Origin: Saururus chinensis
Lineage: Eukaryota > Streptophyta > Magnoliopsida > Piperales > Saururaceae
DNA: 64,000 nucleotides
Direction: 5' to 3'
Assembly: GCA_035235625.1 (NCBI GenBank)
Contig: CP141141.1
Span: 9,669,968-9,733,967 of the forward strand
Shown piece by piece: positions 46,986 to 57,450 of this stretch. Within the stretch, counting starts at the first letter, position 1; the number at the start of each line of letters is the position of its first letter. The notes under the pieces were generated by a model. The model was given only the letters and a program-made list of their open reading frames with translations, was not told the DNA's origin and searched no databases. A program made the translations under genes and the position numbers.

Positions 46986-47403
46986 AGTGAAAAGGGGGGG
47001 TGCAAATGGGACAAATTATCTACCACCTCTTAGGGACAAATAAGGTGACTCGGTTGTTTAAGGTGATTTCATCATTGTTGAAAGATGAAATCACCACACT
47101 TAAACAGCCTGCATACTGCAGGCAACAGTGCAGCTTGGTGAAATAGGAAATAAAGGTAAACAAAACAGCATACCGCAGGCAGCAATGCAGCTTGACGAAA
47201 CAAGAAATAAAGGTCAACACGCAAATGATTATGACAAAAAAACACATACAACATGTGCAGCTTGATGTAATTGAAAACATTGACGATTTCATAATTGGCA
47301 CAAAACTCTTAGAGCATTTACTATCCCAAATTTACGGATAGAAAAAGAGTAAAACAAGAGTAGAATAATGAAATGGGAAATAAAACAAAAAATTTTGAAG
47401 TCA

Positions 47404-47803
47404 TCAAGAATTTTGAGAAAGATGGGGCTTGTCGTGGGTTGTTTCTCCGTCCCCCCTCCTTACCCCCTCCAGGATTCCCCCAAAAATTCTACCCGCGACT
47501 TCGAGTCCGACTCCTCTTCCCTCCCCACCCTCCTCCACCTCTCCTTCAACAAAGACCATGGCTGCTTCACCACCGGCACTGACTATCGCTTCCGTATCTA
47601 CAACTGCGACCCCTTCCGTGAGATCTTCTGCCGAGATTTCGACCACAGCTCTAGTGCCCCCGGAGGGGGCCATTAGCGTAATTGAGATGCTCTTTCGCTA
47701 CAACATCCTTGCTCTTGTCAGCCTGACGACACTAACGAGATCATGCAGACGTCTATCCCCTAGAGCAACGACAGCTCCATGCATAACTTCATGTACTTTT
47801 TAA
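47404..47803 (+). pseudogene. Captured ATG18 fragment, right arm
   Basis: The plus strand reads [20 protein letters not shown], then [20 protein letters not shown] and, in another frame, [16 protein letters not shown]. The last block is the ATG18 VEMLFRxNILALVGGG motif. It includes more 5' sequence than the left arm as seen here (from about 47429). The frame change after the Gly-rich block shows it is not functional. It is opposite in orientation to 46678-46985 and similar at roughly 85% by eye. Confidence 0.8.
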
Positions 47804-48097
47804 AAAAAAAATCATGTGATTTAGTCCTTTAGAAGGACGAAATCAACTTAACATGATTTCATCCTTTTAAAGGACGAAATCACTTAATTTTGTTTAAACT
47901 GAAATGACGAAATCAACTTAATCATGATTTCATTTTTTCATAGGATGAAATCATATAAAATTTTTAAAAAACCATGCAGGCGCCAGTGGCTTGGCTAGGG
48001 CCTGCTTAGTAAAAAGTAACATCACTTTGGAAAATGTTTCTCAAAGTGATTCGATTTAGTAATTATTTTTTAAAAATTATTATTTAAATAATTTTCC

Positions 48098-48499
48098 TAA
48101 AAAGATAAATTAATTAATCTCCCTCTCCTCTCTCTCCTCCCTCTCTCTCCCTCTCCTCTCTCTCCCTCTCCTCTCTCTCCCTCTCCTCTCTCACTATCTC
48201 TTCTCTATCCTCACCCTCTCTCTTCTCTCTCCTCTCTCCTCTCTCCTCTCTCCTCTCTCTACCCTCTCTTTCTCTCCTCTCTCCCTCTCTTTACACACTA
48301 TCTCTCCTCTAATTTAAATTTTTTATGATTTTTTATTTTTTAAAAATAAATAAAATAAATATTATTAGCGATGCATAGGAATATGCATCGCTAATACCTA
48401 CCCTATTAGCGACGTATATTTCTATGCATCGCTAATAATATTTATTTTAATTTTAATTTTTAAAATATAATAATTTATAAAAAAATCTTAAAAAATTAG
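48098..48499. repeat. Duplicate CT tract and GCGACG repeats
   Basis: 48119-48300 repeats the (CT)n-rich tract of 46165-46365. 48300-48330 repeats 'tacacactatctctcctct', and 48360-48440 has tgcatcgctaata and ttagcgacgtat. It is a direct duplicate on the far side of the fold-back MULE and presumably belongs to the CACTA element. Confidence 0.7.
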
Positions 48500-48801
48500 G
48501 TATGATGCTGATTATAAATAGGTATGATGTCAATTATATGCGATAAACAATATGTGATTTACCTGTGATGTCGTTTGGATTTACTTTTCGTTATTTAAAA
48601 ACCCTTGTTGAGCTTGTAACTCACCCCTCTTTCTCATGTTTTATTTTGGGGTTGCATGACGTGTCGTTAGGTGGTTAGGATGGACTCTATGAGGAGCATA
48701 TGGGGGTTGTCTCCCACATCGAACGCTACTTAATTGTATTGCGTGCCATCCTCCCCTTAGACTAGGTTCGGCACTAGGTTGGCGGGTGTTGAGGTGTGAC
48801 A
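48500..48801 (+). mobile_element. 3' fragment of a family-B-like LTR
   Basis: The segment 'gagcttgtaactcacccctc' and the following 'ggggttgcatgacgtgtcgt' resemble 44765-44830 of the family-B LTR. It ends GTTGAGGTGTGACA. Its 5' part is missing. It may have replaced the right end of the CACTA element. Relic. Confidence 0.55.
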
Positions 48802-50309
48802 CAAGTTGTGTGTCCCCTTGCGCCTTCAGATCTCAATTCGACGGCTCTCAAAGCTCGGGCTCACACAAATGAGATTTAAGAAATTAATTTAAATTTTTAA
48901 CAAATAATGAATTATGTATTTATATAATGAATAATATATTTATAATTTAAATAATATTAAATATAATATATTAAATTAATAATATATTAGTATTTTTACT
49001 AACAAATGTTGCAAATAATAATATATTAAATTTGAAATATTATAATTAATATATCTTTTAGATTATATAATATATTATTTAATATAAAAATATATAATAT
49101 ATAATTACGTAAAAAAATAAATTAATTTCTTCTATCCTATTTGTGTAAGATTGCGTTGTGCAAAATTGAACCCCGGCTCTTTGGACTCTTTTGGATTCAA
49201 TTGCTAATTAATAATTGACAATACAATAGATAAATAAAGCATACATAAAAAAATTTAACAAAGAAAACCACATAACACTTTGTTCAACCGGAAGATATGC
49301 AATAAGTTAATAAGTTACAAAGTTATAGACTACAAACAATGACTCAACTCAGCCTTATCAATTCCGTTGGTGTCACACCACTTGGACTCCATAGAGTTTT
49401 GAACACCTTGTATGAAAATTCACTCGTTCACATGAATTTTCTCTTGAGTGTCTCTTAATCCTCTGTGCATGCTTCACCCTCTTCAATCTTTGAGTTGTTT
49501 TTGGACCACCACCTTTCCATACTCACATTTCCACGAAGTGTGTGATATGTGATTGATATGTGTCTGGTCATTTAATTCGTGTACTCAATGATGCTAGAAT
49601 CATCCAATTGATTTTTGAATTGAATTCTCTGATCCTATGGCTTGAAACAAATAAATATTCAAAGAAAATAAGCCATGGATGCAAAATAAAGCTTTCATGT
49701 TTGACCAATAACTCTAAGAAAAACTATAGAAAGTTCTAAGAGAGATTACCTATCCCACATTTATAATGCCTTTATGTAGGTTCTTAGGTCGGTGGAAGCA
49801 TATTGTCCTAGTTTGGAAAGGAATTCAAATTGTATTGGGCTCATCTAAGTAAGTTCTCATGCCGTTGGAAGAACCTGATCAATGTTAAATGAAGTCATTC
49901 AATTACATATGATAAAACCATGACCTCAAAAACTCTATGATTATCCTTAGACGAAACCGTATGCATGCAAAGGATAAACCTGAGAGTTTGATTTTCAGAT
50001 TGAACATCCTTTGAACGATTGTGATGAATTGCACAACAATCAATCTCATCCTACATGCTTTTCCTCAATCTTGTCAATTTGTTTTCACACCCAAACATTG
50101 TAATAGATCTTCTAACTCTTAAGTGTGTGATGTATGCTCTTTACCTCTTCTCTTATATGAATTCTTCCTATGATTCACTAAATCTTCATTTGTCTTTTAA
50201 CTTCACTCTGGAATATCCGTCAAGCAAAGACTTCAACTAGTGACTTTCAATGAAAACACAAGGCATTGACTCAATGAATCCAAACTCACACATCTAGATT
50301 GGCATAGTT
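48802..50309. other. AT-rich spacer without recognised genes
   Basis: 48880-49130 is almost pure A/T (ataatatatta type). 49150-50300 may belong to the neighbouring Copia-type relic, but I see no domain. Confidence 0.45.
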
Positions 50310-50875
50310 TTATTCACGAAATAGGCCAATACATTTACATGATTTCATGACTCTACAACTCATTACCAAAGCCAAGCCATCCCAACTTTTTGGCAGTCCC
50401 GACAATACGGCTAGAGCTCGAACCTCATTGTCAAACGAAATTCCAATCAATTCCAACGAATTTACTATCGTGTCAAAAGTGTTGAGATGATCCACAATGA
50501 CAACGTCTTCAACCATCATTAAAGTAAGCAGTTGTTTCATCAAATATAGCTTTTTGACGTCCATGGTTTCTCATGCGTCTTCTCCAACACATCAAACAAC
50601 CCTTTTGTCTTCTTCTTTGTAATATTCAAAGTAACTGATGATGTGAGTGACAATCGCACTGTTCTAAGGGCTTTACAATTTAATAAAGTTCAATCATTTT
50701 CAGTCATTTTCTCACGCTTCTTCCCATAGATTCGTTGCCACATATCCTTCCTATACAAAGAGTCTCTATTTGCATCTTCCATAAACCAAAATTCGTGCAA
50801 TTGAAATTCTCGATCTTCATCCATCATCGTTAGAATTACACTGGCACCCTACCTCCAATTGTTGCAGATAAAGGC
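50310..50875 (-). mobile_element. Copia-type gag relic
   Basis: On the minus strand the frames give MWQRIYGKKRE and LLNCKALRTVRLSLTSSV (about 50740-50640), then LYLMKQLLTLMMVEDVVIVD, a short linker, and FDNEVRALAVLSGLPKSWDG (50550-50380). This is the order of the Ty1/Copia Gag (UBN2-type) region. It is partial and broken. Pol is not seen on either side. Exact element ends were not found. Confidence 0.7.
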
Positions 50876-53800
50876 AACACACAATTTAAAGCACAATAGA
50901 ACGAGAGAAAACAAAGAACAACATAAAAGATAAAACAGGTCCATATGCACCACAATAATCCCTGATCAGCACCACGTTTTACTCATAAATTTATGAGGAG
51001 GTTTATAGGGTTACTGGGGTACTAAAGAGATTATTAAGGTACATATAGACACAATCTAAAGGATGTACATAGACCTATAATTTGCCTACTACCACTATAA
51101 TTCATAAACCAATTTTACTATATTTAAAAAGAATTACAAGAAAGAAGAATAAAAGCACTCAACAATGATGCTCACAACTTTCAATAGAGAAAAAAGAAGC
51201 TTTAGAATACTCTCTATCGCTTTTCTTCCTTGTTCCTAGGCTTATAGTAGTTTATTATACCTAAGAATCCTTAAACACCAAAAATGAAGCAAAATCCATG
51301 TTTCCGAAGTAGCCAAATGCTAACTCGCAGTTAGTTCGGTACAGCTTTGGCTTATCGCTCCAACTTCATTCACCCCACAACAATTCGCTCAACTGCAGCA
51401 TGAGTGCTGTCCAAGCGCTTGTCTTGAGAACGCAATCCAATCGAGTGCAATACCCAGCACTATGCGAGCAAAAGCCAATCATTGTGAAATCCAACTTGAA
51501 TTTCAATTCCTTCATACGAAACCCCTCTCCGATCCTTCAATGATTTTAGGAACATGATTTTTAACGACAAGTCTGCTCTATAGGGGAAACCCTGCACTTC
51601 CATGTAGATGGTAGCTATCCATTGTCGGTGAGCATGACCTTTGAATTTACTTTCCTCATCAATTAGTGTATCCCGTGCCCACCACCCAATCAGAAAAGAC
51701 ACATATATCAATTAAATATAATCTAAGACTTGATGCTCAGCTTAAACTTTTGTTAGATAAAATCCAATTGCATCTTGAGGAGTTCTACTGGTGCAGGTCC
51801 ACTAGAGATCTCCTATCTCATCAAGAATCTAGACAAGAGAGGGTCATCAGTCCCTAAAACCTTTAGTGACATCTTCCAAGAATAGTAAGATCTTTCTAAT
51901 GACTGCAAGCGGGAAATATGCCCCACCGTCTATTTTTAATCACCACTATTATATGCTAATCTCCACAGCAGTCAGGTCTAGTAGTATTAGAAGTTCTCTA
52001 AAAGGAAGTCTAAGCATTTAACTGCTGACTCACCTTCCAATCGTCAGCATGATTGAGGTAAAAAAAACAAAAAAAAAGGTGCCAATATCTTGAAACTTTT
52101 CATGAAATCCATTGTAAAAAAGCCATTATGTTCTCAGTTTTCTATTAATGGAGTCATTAATGTTTGGAAAGCATTTTTTTTAATAAAATTGTACACCAAT
52201 CACATTATTTTTCGAACTATAATGCAATTGTCATATCGAAGTCTTTATATATGAAATATAAAGCTATATCATCATTGAGTTCTTTGTCTTTTGTTGTAGA
52301 ATTGTCTCAATATTGCACCTGTTTTTCAAAGAGTGCGATAAGTAAGAGTCACAGCTCTTGAGACTGCACGTGAGCTGAGGCATCATAAGCCATTAGATTT
52401 TGGGGGACAGGAGGCTCTTGAAATATTCACACGGTTGGATCTTTATATGATGGCTTGCAATGCCCTAGCTCACACAATAGCCGGTGAGCCTGTGCTCATA
52501 TTAACTTTTTTATATTTCAAATAAAACGAACTCATTCTCAAATGCTACCTATGTCAGTAGAAACTCCTTTCCCTCTGAAGAATGAGCGCTAGGGTCTTCT
52601 GCTAGCTATAGTTCTCCCGACCCTCTGGCTGGCCGATTGTGTTTGGTTTAGGCCTTGTGGACGAAAGGCGACATGAGCATATCTCTTAGGGTACGTAGTT
52701 CTTGCCCAGGCAGGATAAACTCCCTCCTGTTGGCCTTTGCATGTCCTCAATAGCGACTGCCCTATCTTCTTCTTCCGCCCTCGTCCCATCTCCCCACCTC
52801 CTATCCCATTTCCCCACAAAAGGCTCACTTTCTCTAGCCTTGTCCTACCCCAAACCCAGCCCCTCCATTGCTACTTGCTAGCCCTTCCATGTCCACTACG
52901 CCTGCATCCTTCCTCCTCCCTCTTCTCCCTTTCGCTGCCTACTCGAGTCTACTATTGTTAAAGTCTACTATTGTTAGAGTTGTTGTTCATTGCTTTAGTT
53001 ACCCTAAGTTTTGTGCTTGCTACCCACCCCCCTTCAGCTGTGGTTGGTTGTTTGTCAATGATTATTTTGTTGGCAGCCTTTCATTTGGACATCCCCCATC
53101 TTCTCTCTAAGCGGATGGGTAGAGGTCCATGAAAACAATGGCTGGTGTTCTCTACTATGGTGGGCGTACAATCCCTTGCCTTGCAATGGTTTATGGTGCA
53201 TGTCGAATTTGGTAGTGGCTCTTCTCCCCCTAAGGGGCATTCATAATCGACTTCTCATTGGCATATGGCCACTCCCTTGGAGCTTGTTCTCGTTGCTTAG
53301 GCTACCCGCCTCCGGCCTCTCTATCGATGCTATGATGCAGCGTATACGGACCCTTCAAAAGATTACCTGTGAAGCTGGAATTTGAGGTCCTATATAACGG
53401 ATGTGGTCTCGTATGCTTGCGATGGGTGTGATTGGGCTTTCTGGGTTTCACTTAGGTTTTAGGGTTTTGATGCAAGGCGATTGTATGGTTCTTGGCGTTG
53501 TTGGGCTCTTCAGGGTCCTCGTGTTAATATCGAACTAGTTCAAATTTTTTTCAAAGTTTTCAATTAAAAATTAGAACGGTTCCATTGAATACCTTCTTGT
53601 AAGATAAACCTACCCCCTAATCACGCATATGCGCGCCACGCATATAAAAGGATCTCTTTAAAAATATCATTTTCCATCGCTACTTCCATGTAATCACTAG
53701 CATAGGTATATAAAGACAGTGATTAAAGACGATTGAGGATCTCTTATCCCAATTGGCAAATATCGTTTTCCATATCTTAAGGCTGTCTCCTTCCTTTTTC

Positions 53801-54391
53801 TTTTCAAAGTCTTTAGCCTACTTTTGACTCATACTAATCAATTTACACTAGATTGCCTACAATCATTAGTGTGATTTAGGGATGATCTTGTTGTCTCTCT
53901 CAAATCTCAAGTTCTGTATTAGTGCAGGATACCCCTGTTCCCGCCGTTAATTTGGTGCTCCTCTTTTTAACACCTTAAAGCCTTAATCCTAGTAACTACT
54001 TTAAGCTTCATAGGTGCTTAGCTCACTCTTTTTGACTTGCAACAGCTTACCATTTTCCTAAATAAATGAAGAAAAAACTTAACAAACTTTGTGCTTATCT
54101 TTGCTGGGCATCTTTCCATCAAAAAATAAAATAAAATAATTATCTATGTTGATGACAAGTTCATTGGAAAATAGCTAAACTGAAATATTTTTAATAAATA
54201 TGGCGCATGAACCATTAGAACACTTTGGAATTACGAATAAATATTTTTTGGAAAGTGATAAGAATTTGGTACCAATTTTTATATTTGAAAAAAAAAATCA
54301 ATAAGTGAGGTGGCTACCCTGATTTTCATTAAAAAATATGAAGAGAATGAATGTTATTTTAGATGTTTGTGTTATTTTCTCAAAAACGTAT
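50876..54391. other. Spacer, possibly LTR-derived in part; no gene called
   Basis: 50880-51480 lies upstream of the gag relic on its strand and may be LTR or leader of that element. 51460-51711 has an 83-codon minus-strand frame without known motifs. 52560-53400 is GC-richer, with pyrimidine-rich plus-strand frames (52737-52961, 52868-53110) that look like low-complexity. The rest is AT-rich. Confidence 0.4.
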
Positions 54392-54494
54392 TCCCTATGT
54401 CCGGTAATAAATGTCTGGATTAGAAAATTAAAATGAACAGATTTTAGTTTATTTTAATTTTCTAATCAAGACACTTATTACCTGATAGAGGGGC
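54392..54494. mobile_element. Short palindromic MITE
   Basis: Arms of about 42 bp are reverse complements: ccctatgtccggtaataa...gattagaaaattaaaat against attttaattttctaatc...ttattacctgatagaggg. The CCCT-TRTCxGGTAATAA termini look Stowaway-like. The arms are about 85% identical by eye. Confidence 0.7.
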
Positions 54495-55176
54495 CAAAGT
54501 GGAGGTACCAATTTGATGCTGGGGGATTATTTTTAATTAAAAAAATGTCATAGAACTTTGCTAATTCAATTTAAGAAAATAATCGGTTTAGACATTGACC
54601 CGAGTGCCATTTGCATTTTGATGTGAAATTAAACGTCTTCTAAGAATCAAACAAATAGACGTTCCTTTCCAAAATTTTTATTGTAAACGACACAGTTCCT
54701 TTTTCAATCAAATCCACTCCACCCATGTCTTGCAACTGTAAGCCCAGATTGTCGCCCTTGATTATCAGCGTGGCCTTAATTAATCAAATCCGTCCAAAGG
54801 CCCCTGCAGAACCTTAAAGAATGCCAAGGGTGGTGCTACTCCTACGTTAACACAACCACGGGATTAGCCTACCGGCTCCTGGATGACCATTCATTCATAG
54901 GGCTCACATTTTGATAAACAGTTATGATCAACTAGATCCAATGCTCGTGAGTTATCATGTAGATAATAGCCCGTGGGTATAGCATTTTTTAGATGCAGCT
55001 AGAGCTGGCCTATGTCTATCCACTTAGGGAAAAATTTTAAGTCAAATTACTGTTCCATCTTGGCTCCTCAATTTTCATCCAAATCAAGAAGTGGAGGTTG
55101 GATCAACTTTAGTAAGTGTCCTTTGGTTATGGTGGACCCCAAAAATGTTGCTAAGTAAGTAATACACTGGAATTTC
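54495..55176. other. Upstream region of the RTFL/DVL gene
   Basis: AT-rich to mixed sequence with no other gene. It is likely to include the regulatory region of the small-peptide gene, but I recognise no specific element. Confidence 0.4.
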
Positions 55177-55291
55177 TATAAGTACATCATTCTCCTTCCC
55201 AGGCCTTTATTGTTAATTATGTCCGTAGCAACACCAGCAGCAGCACTTGTAGACTCCACATCTTAGTCTACAAGGCAAGAAGACGAAGGAA
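55177..55291 (+). promoter_or_regulatory. Possible core promoter and 5' leader of the DVL gene
   Basis: A TATA-like motif (ctataagta) lies near 55177-55185, about 107-115 bp before the start codon, followed by a CA-rich leader (caacaccagcagcagcac) and 'agactccacatctta'. No ATG occurs in the leader before 55292 except within TATG-less sequence near 55220. Inference from position only. Confidence 0.4.
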
Positions 55292-55462
55292 ATGGCAGCC
55301 ATGAAAATGAAGGAGACCATCTGGAACCGGAACTTGTGGCGGCCATGTTGCGGTTTCGGCCGCCGGTGCCGCCGCCTCATCAAAGAGCAGCAGGCCAGAT
55401 TCTACATTCTCCGCCGGTGCGTGGTCATGCTTGTGTGTTGGCATGAATGCAGCGACACTTGA
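55292..55462 (+). CDS. RTFL/DVL (ROTUNDIFOLIA4-like) small peptide
   Basis: ATG at 55292, TGA at 55460-55462, 56 residues, one exon. The C-terminal half carries the RTF/DVL domain: [19 protein letters not shown] (residues 27-45) followed by MLVCWHE (46-52). Known members read ...KQRAKFYILRRC..MLVCWHD, so the match covers the whole domain, including the invariant Cys and Trp. These plant-only, membrane-associated peptides restrict cell proliferation along organ axes when overexpressed in Arabidopsis. The N-terminus ([20 protein letters not shown]) is basic and variable, as usual. In-frame ATGs at residues 4 and 6 are alternative starts. A longer reading frame on the opposite strand (55268-55507) is only its shadow. 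A fold-back repeat starts about 330 bp after the stop and could lie in the 3' UTR or just beyond. Confidence 0.93.
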   Translation: MAAMKMKETIWNRNLWRPCCGFGRRCRRLIKEQQARFYILRRCVVMLVCWHECSDT

Positions 55463-55790
55463 GGAATTGTAGCTGGGATTTTGGAGGCGTGACCATTTTT
55501 GCAGCATGTAACATATATGAAGTTTTTAGTCTCTTTTGAGCTTCTTCATGATAATACAACTTGACTACTTGTATCTTTTTGTTTTTTTCTGATAAAGCTA
55601 TTTGGATCTTCGTTTAGGAGAACAATTGGACATACAAGCAACTATGAAACAATGGTTTGCCTTGATAACTTAATGATCACTGAAGTTTTTTTTCCCTTTT
55701 TGCCTCTGTTCTATGTGTTCAATTTGCTTCAAGTTATGGTCCCAAAGAGGAAGAACTATCTCTATCTCCCTCTTCTCTCTGCATATATCT
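55463..55790 (+). other. 3' flank of the DVL gene
   Basis: T-rich sequence suitable for a 3' UTR; no further ORF. No canonical AATAAA was seen; 'gataatacaac' near 55550 is a possible weak signal. Confidence 0.4.
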
Positions 55791-56120
55791 CGCGCTCTTA
55801 TTATTGGAGAAGTTTTGGGTCGAAATCCTAAACTATGGAAAAGTAGAAATAGCGTAGAACTTTGGCTTCAATTTTTTGACCGTGGAATTTGATTGCTCCA
55901 AGCTTATCCATGATTCATTTTCCTATTGCTTACAGCTGTTGTGTATATTTCAGAGGGAGAATCAAGAATAAGCTTGAAACAATCAAGACAATGAATAATG
56001 AATAAGCTTAGAACAATCAAATCCAACAGTTAAAAATTGAAGATAAAGTTCTATGCTAATTCTACTTTTCCATAGTTTAGGATTTCGACCGGTAACTTCT
56101 CCAATGATAAGACCGAGAGA
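55791..56120. repeat. Fold-back element downstream of the DVL gene
   Basis: Arms of about 135 bp, 55791-55925 and 55985-56120, are reverse complements at roughly 80-85% by eye. Shared blocks are ttattggagaagtt, 'ggtcgaaatcctaaactatg', 'gaaaagtagaa' and 'gaactttg-cttcaattttt'. The loop is about 60 bp. The family is not identified; its outer ends run into pyrimidine-rich (left) and purine-rich (right) flanks, suggesting the palindrome extends further, imperfectly. Confidence 0.8.
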
Positions 56121-56357
56121 GGTACATGGAGGGAGGGAGTTCTTTTTTTCTCTTGTTAGTATGAGCCAGGCGTCACGCGATTGGATGTAAGCTTGGGCAT
56201 CGCAGGCTATTCGATCGAATCCGACAAGATGTGTTACTTAATGGCAGATACCTCTTCAGTAATGTGCATTGTCGGATCTCGTTTCAAACATATCATGATT
56301 ACCCAACTTACAAGGCAACGCGTGAACTTGGGCTCATGTGAACGTAGTTCTTTTGTA

Positions 56358-56561
56358 CTCCCTATATCCTAAATTAATAACTTCATTTAGTAAAAAAATA
56401 AATTTCATATTATTAGCTTTATTTTGTTATATTTAAACAGTTGGGTAATAAAAAAAAAAACGTATTATAACTTTACTTTTCCTTCTCTTAAATAAAGGTT
56501 TCACCATTCAATAGAAATAATTACTTTTTCAAATATAACTATTAATATAGGACAGAAGGAG
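56358..56561. mobile_element. Stowaway MITE
   Basis: The ends are ctccctatatcc and ggacagaaggag, flanked by TA at 56356-56357 and 56562-56563, 204 bp. The interior shares 'aaaggtttcaccattcaata' in inverse with the MITE at 33592-33788 (gaatggtgaaactc), so both are one family. Confidence 0.8.
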
Positions 56562-56694
56562 TATACATTAGGTGAATTACTAGAAATTTTAATCATTACA
56601 TGAGAGTATTTAGTGAAGTTTATATGTGCACTTTAATAATAAAAATAAAATATAATAAAAAAGTTAGTGTTGAGTTGTATTTTAAAAAATATGT

Positions 56695-57450
56695 GCCTAA
56701 TGAATTGCAAGCATGGAAAGCCGTATCGGTTGATATGGCCCTATATCAACCGATATATACCCATATCGGTGGAGACTGATACGGCTATGAGGGTGGTACA
56801 CCCCCACACTAAAAGCCGATATGTATCAGTTGTGCTATGTCGATGTGGCCGATATGTATCGATATGTTATAAAAACTAATTTTTTATTTAAAAAATTATT
56901 TTTAAATTTAAAAAAATTAAACATTTTTTTTAAACAAAAGCACAATTCAAACCCAACTTCTTTGAAAGTTTAAATTTTTGTTATATTAAAAATAAAAATT
57001 TTAAAGTTATATGAGATCAATACAAGTAGGTTCATATAATTTACATAATTATTTTTTTATATATAGTACTCCACAAATGTGAATTTATTTAAACATATAC
57101 ATGCGACTCATATTAAGCATATTATTTATTTTTAAAATAAATTAATTTTAAAGCACTTAATATAAGAAAGAATGAATAATAATTTATATGGGACGGATAG
57201 TATAATAGTGTATGGTTCTAAATAAACTAATTTTAAAATACCTATATCGGTTATTACTGTATTATATGATCATATTATACTTTAAAATAAATATTATAAT
57301 AATATATTATTAATTATAATATATTATTATATTTATAAAAAAATTATACTTATTTCATCGCTTACCAAATGTATCATCAATACATACTTATATTTATAAT
57401 CATCAATGCTATTATTCATATCGATACGACCTTTCATAATTACAAGCTAT
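56695..57450. mobile_element. CCGATA-rich DNA element with short inverted ends
   Basis: The left end (gcaagcatggaaagccgtat) and the reverse complement of the right end (gcttgtaattatgaaaggtc inverse) are similar over about 25 bp. The first 170 bp are filled with tatcggttgatat, gccgatatgtatc and related CCGATA motifs; the rest is AT-rich. Such motifs are frequent in plant hAT or Harbinger MITEs. The superfamily is not decided. Confidence 0.5.

Larger units (their letters stand above)
46532..48097. mobile_element. Fold-back MULE carrying mirrored ATG18 fragments
   Basis: The ends are GGAAAATTATTTAAATAATA at 46532 and its reverse complement ending at 48097. The arms stay alignable through 'aattactaaatc', 'cactttggg', 'ggcgcctgcatgg' and a gatttcgtc-type motif, so the inverted arms run for about 450 bp each including captured DNA. 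Flanks taaaaaaa and taaaaaga (7 of 8) may be the target duplication. Each arm holds the same piece of an ATG18-type gene (46678-46985 minus, 47490-47790 plus). The loop of about 0.5 kb includes a short direct repeat (ctgcaggca-cagtgcagcttg). There is no transposase. This is a Pack-MULE with gene DNA inside long terminal inverted repeats. Confidence 0.8.
36475..48490. mobile_element. CACTA-type element, non-autonomous and invaded
   Basis: The left end is CACTACAACAAAAGGAC at 36475, preceded by TAA, and then dense TTAGCGACG/CGTCGCTAA subterminal repeats to about 36980. The same repeats recur at 46020-46145, 46440-46480 and 48365-48440. CACTACAA termini with subterminal repeats define plant CACTA (En/Spm). 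No transposase is seen; the body is a G-rich minisatellite. The right terminus is not found and may have been lost at the LTR fragment near 48500. Remaining parts are 36475-37433, 40821-41467, 45839-46531 and 48098 to about 48490; the rest are later insertions. Confidence 0.7.

Noticed and set aside
46678-47803. A functional link between the ATG18 pieces and the SNF8 gene (both in vacuole/endosome pathways)
   Set aside because: The ATG18 pieces are broken transposon cargo 20 kb away; co-location is coincidence.
55268-55507. 79-codon minus-strand frame
   Set aside because: It is the antisense shadow of the DVL peptide gene, which has a clear family match.
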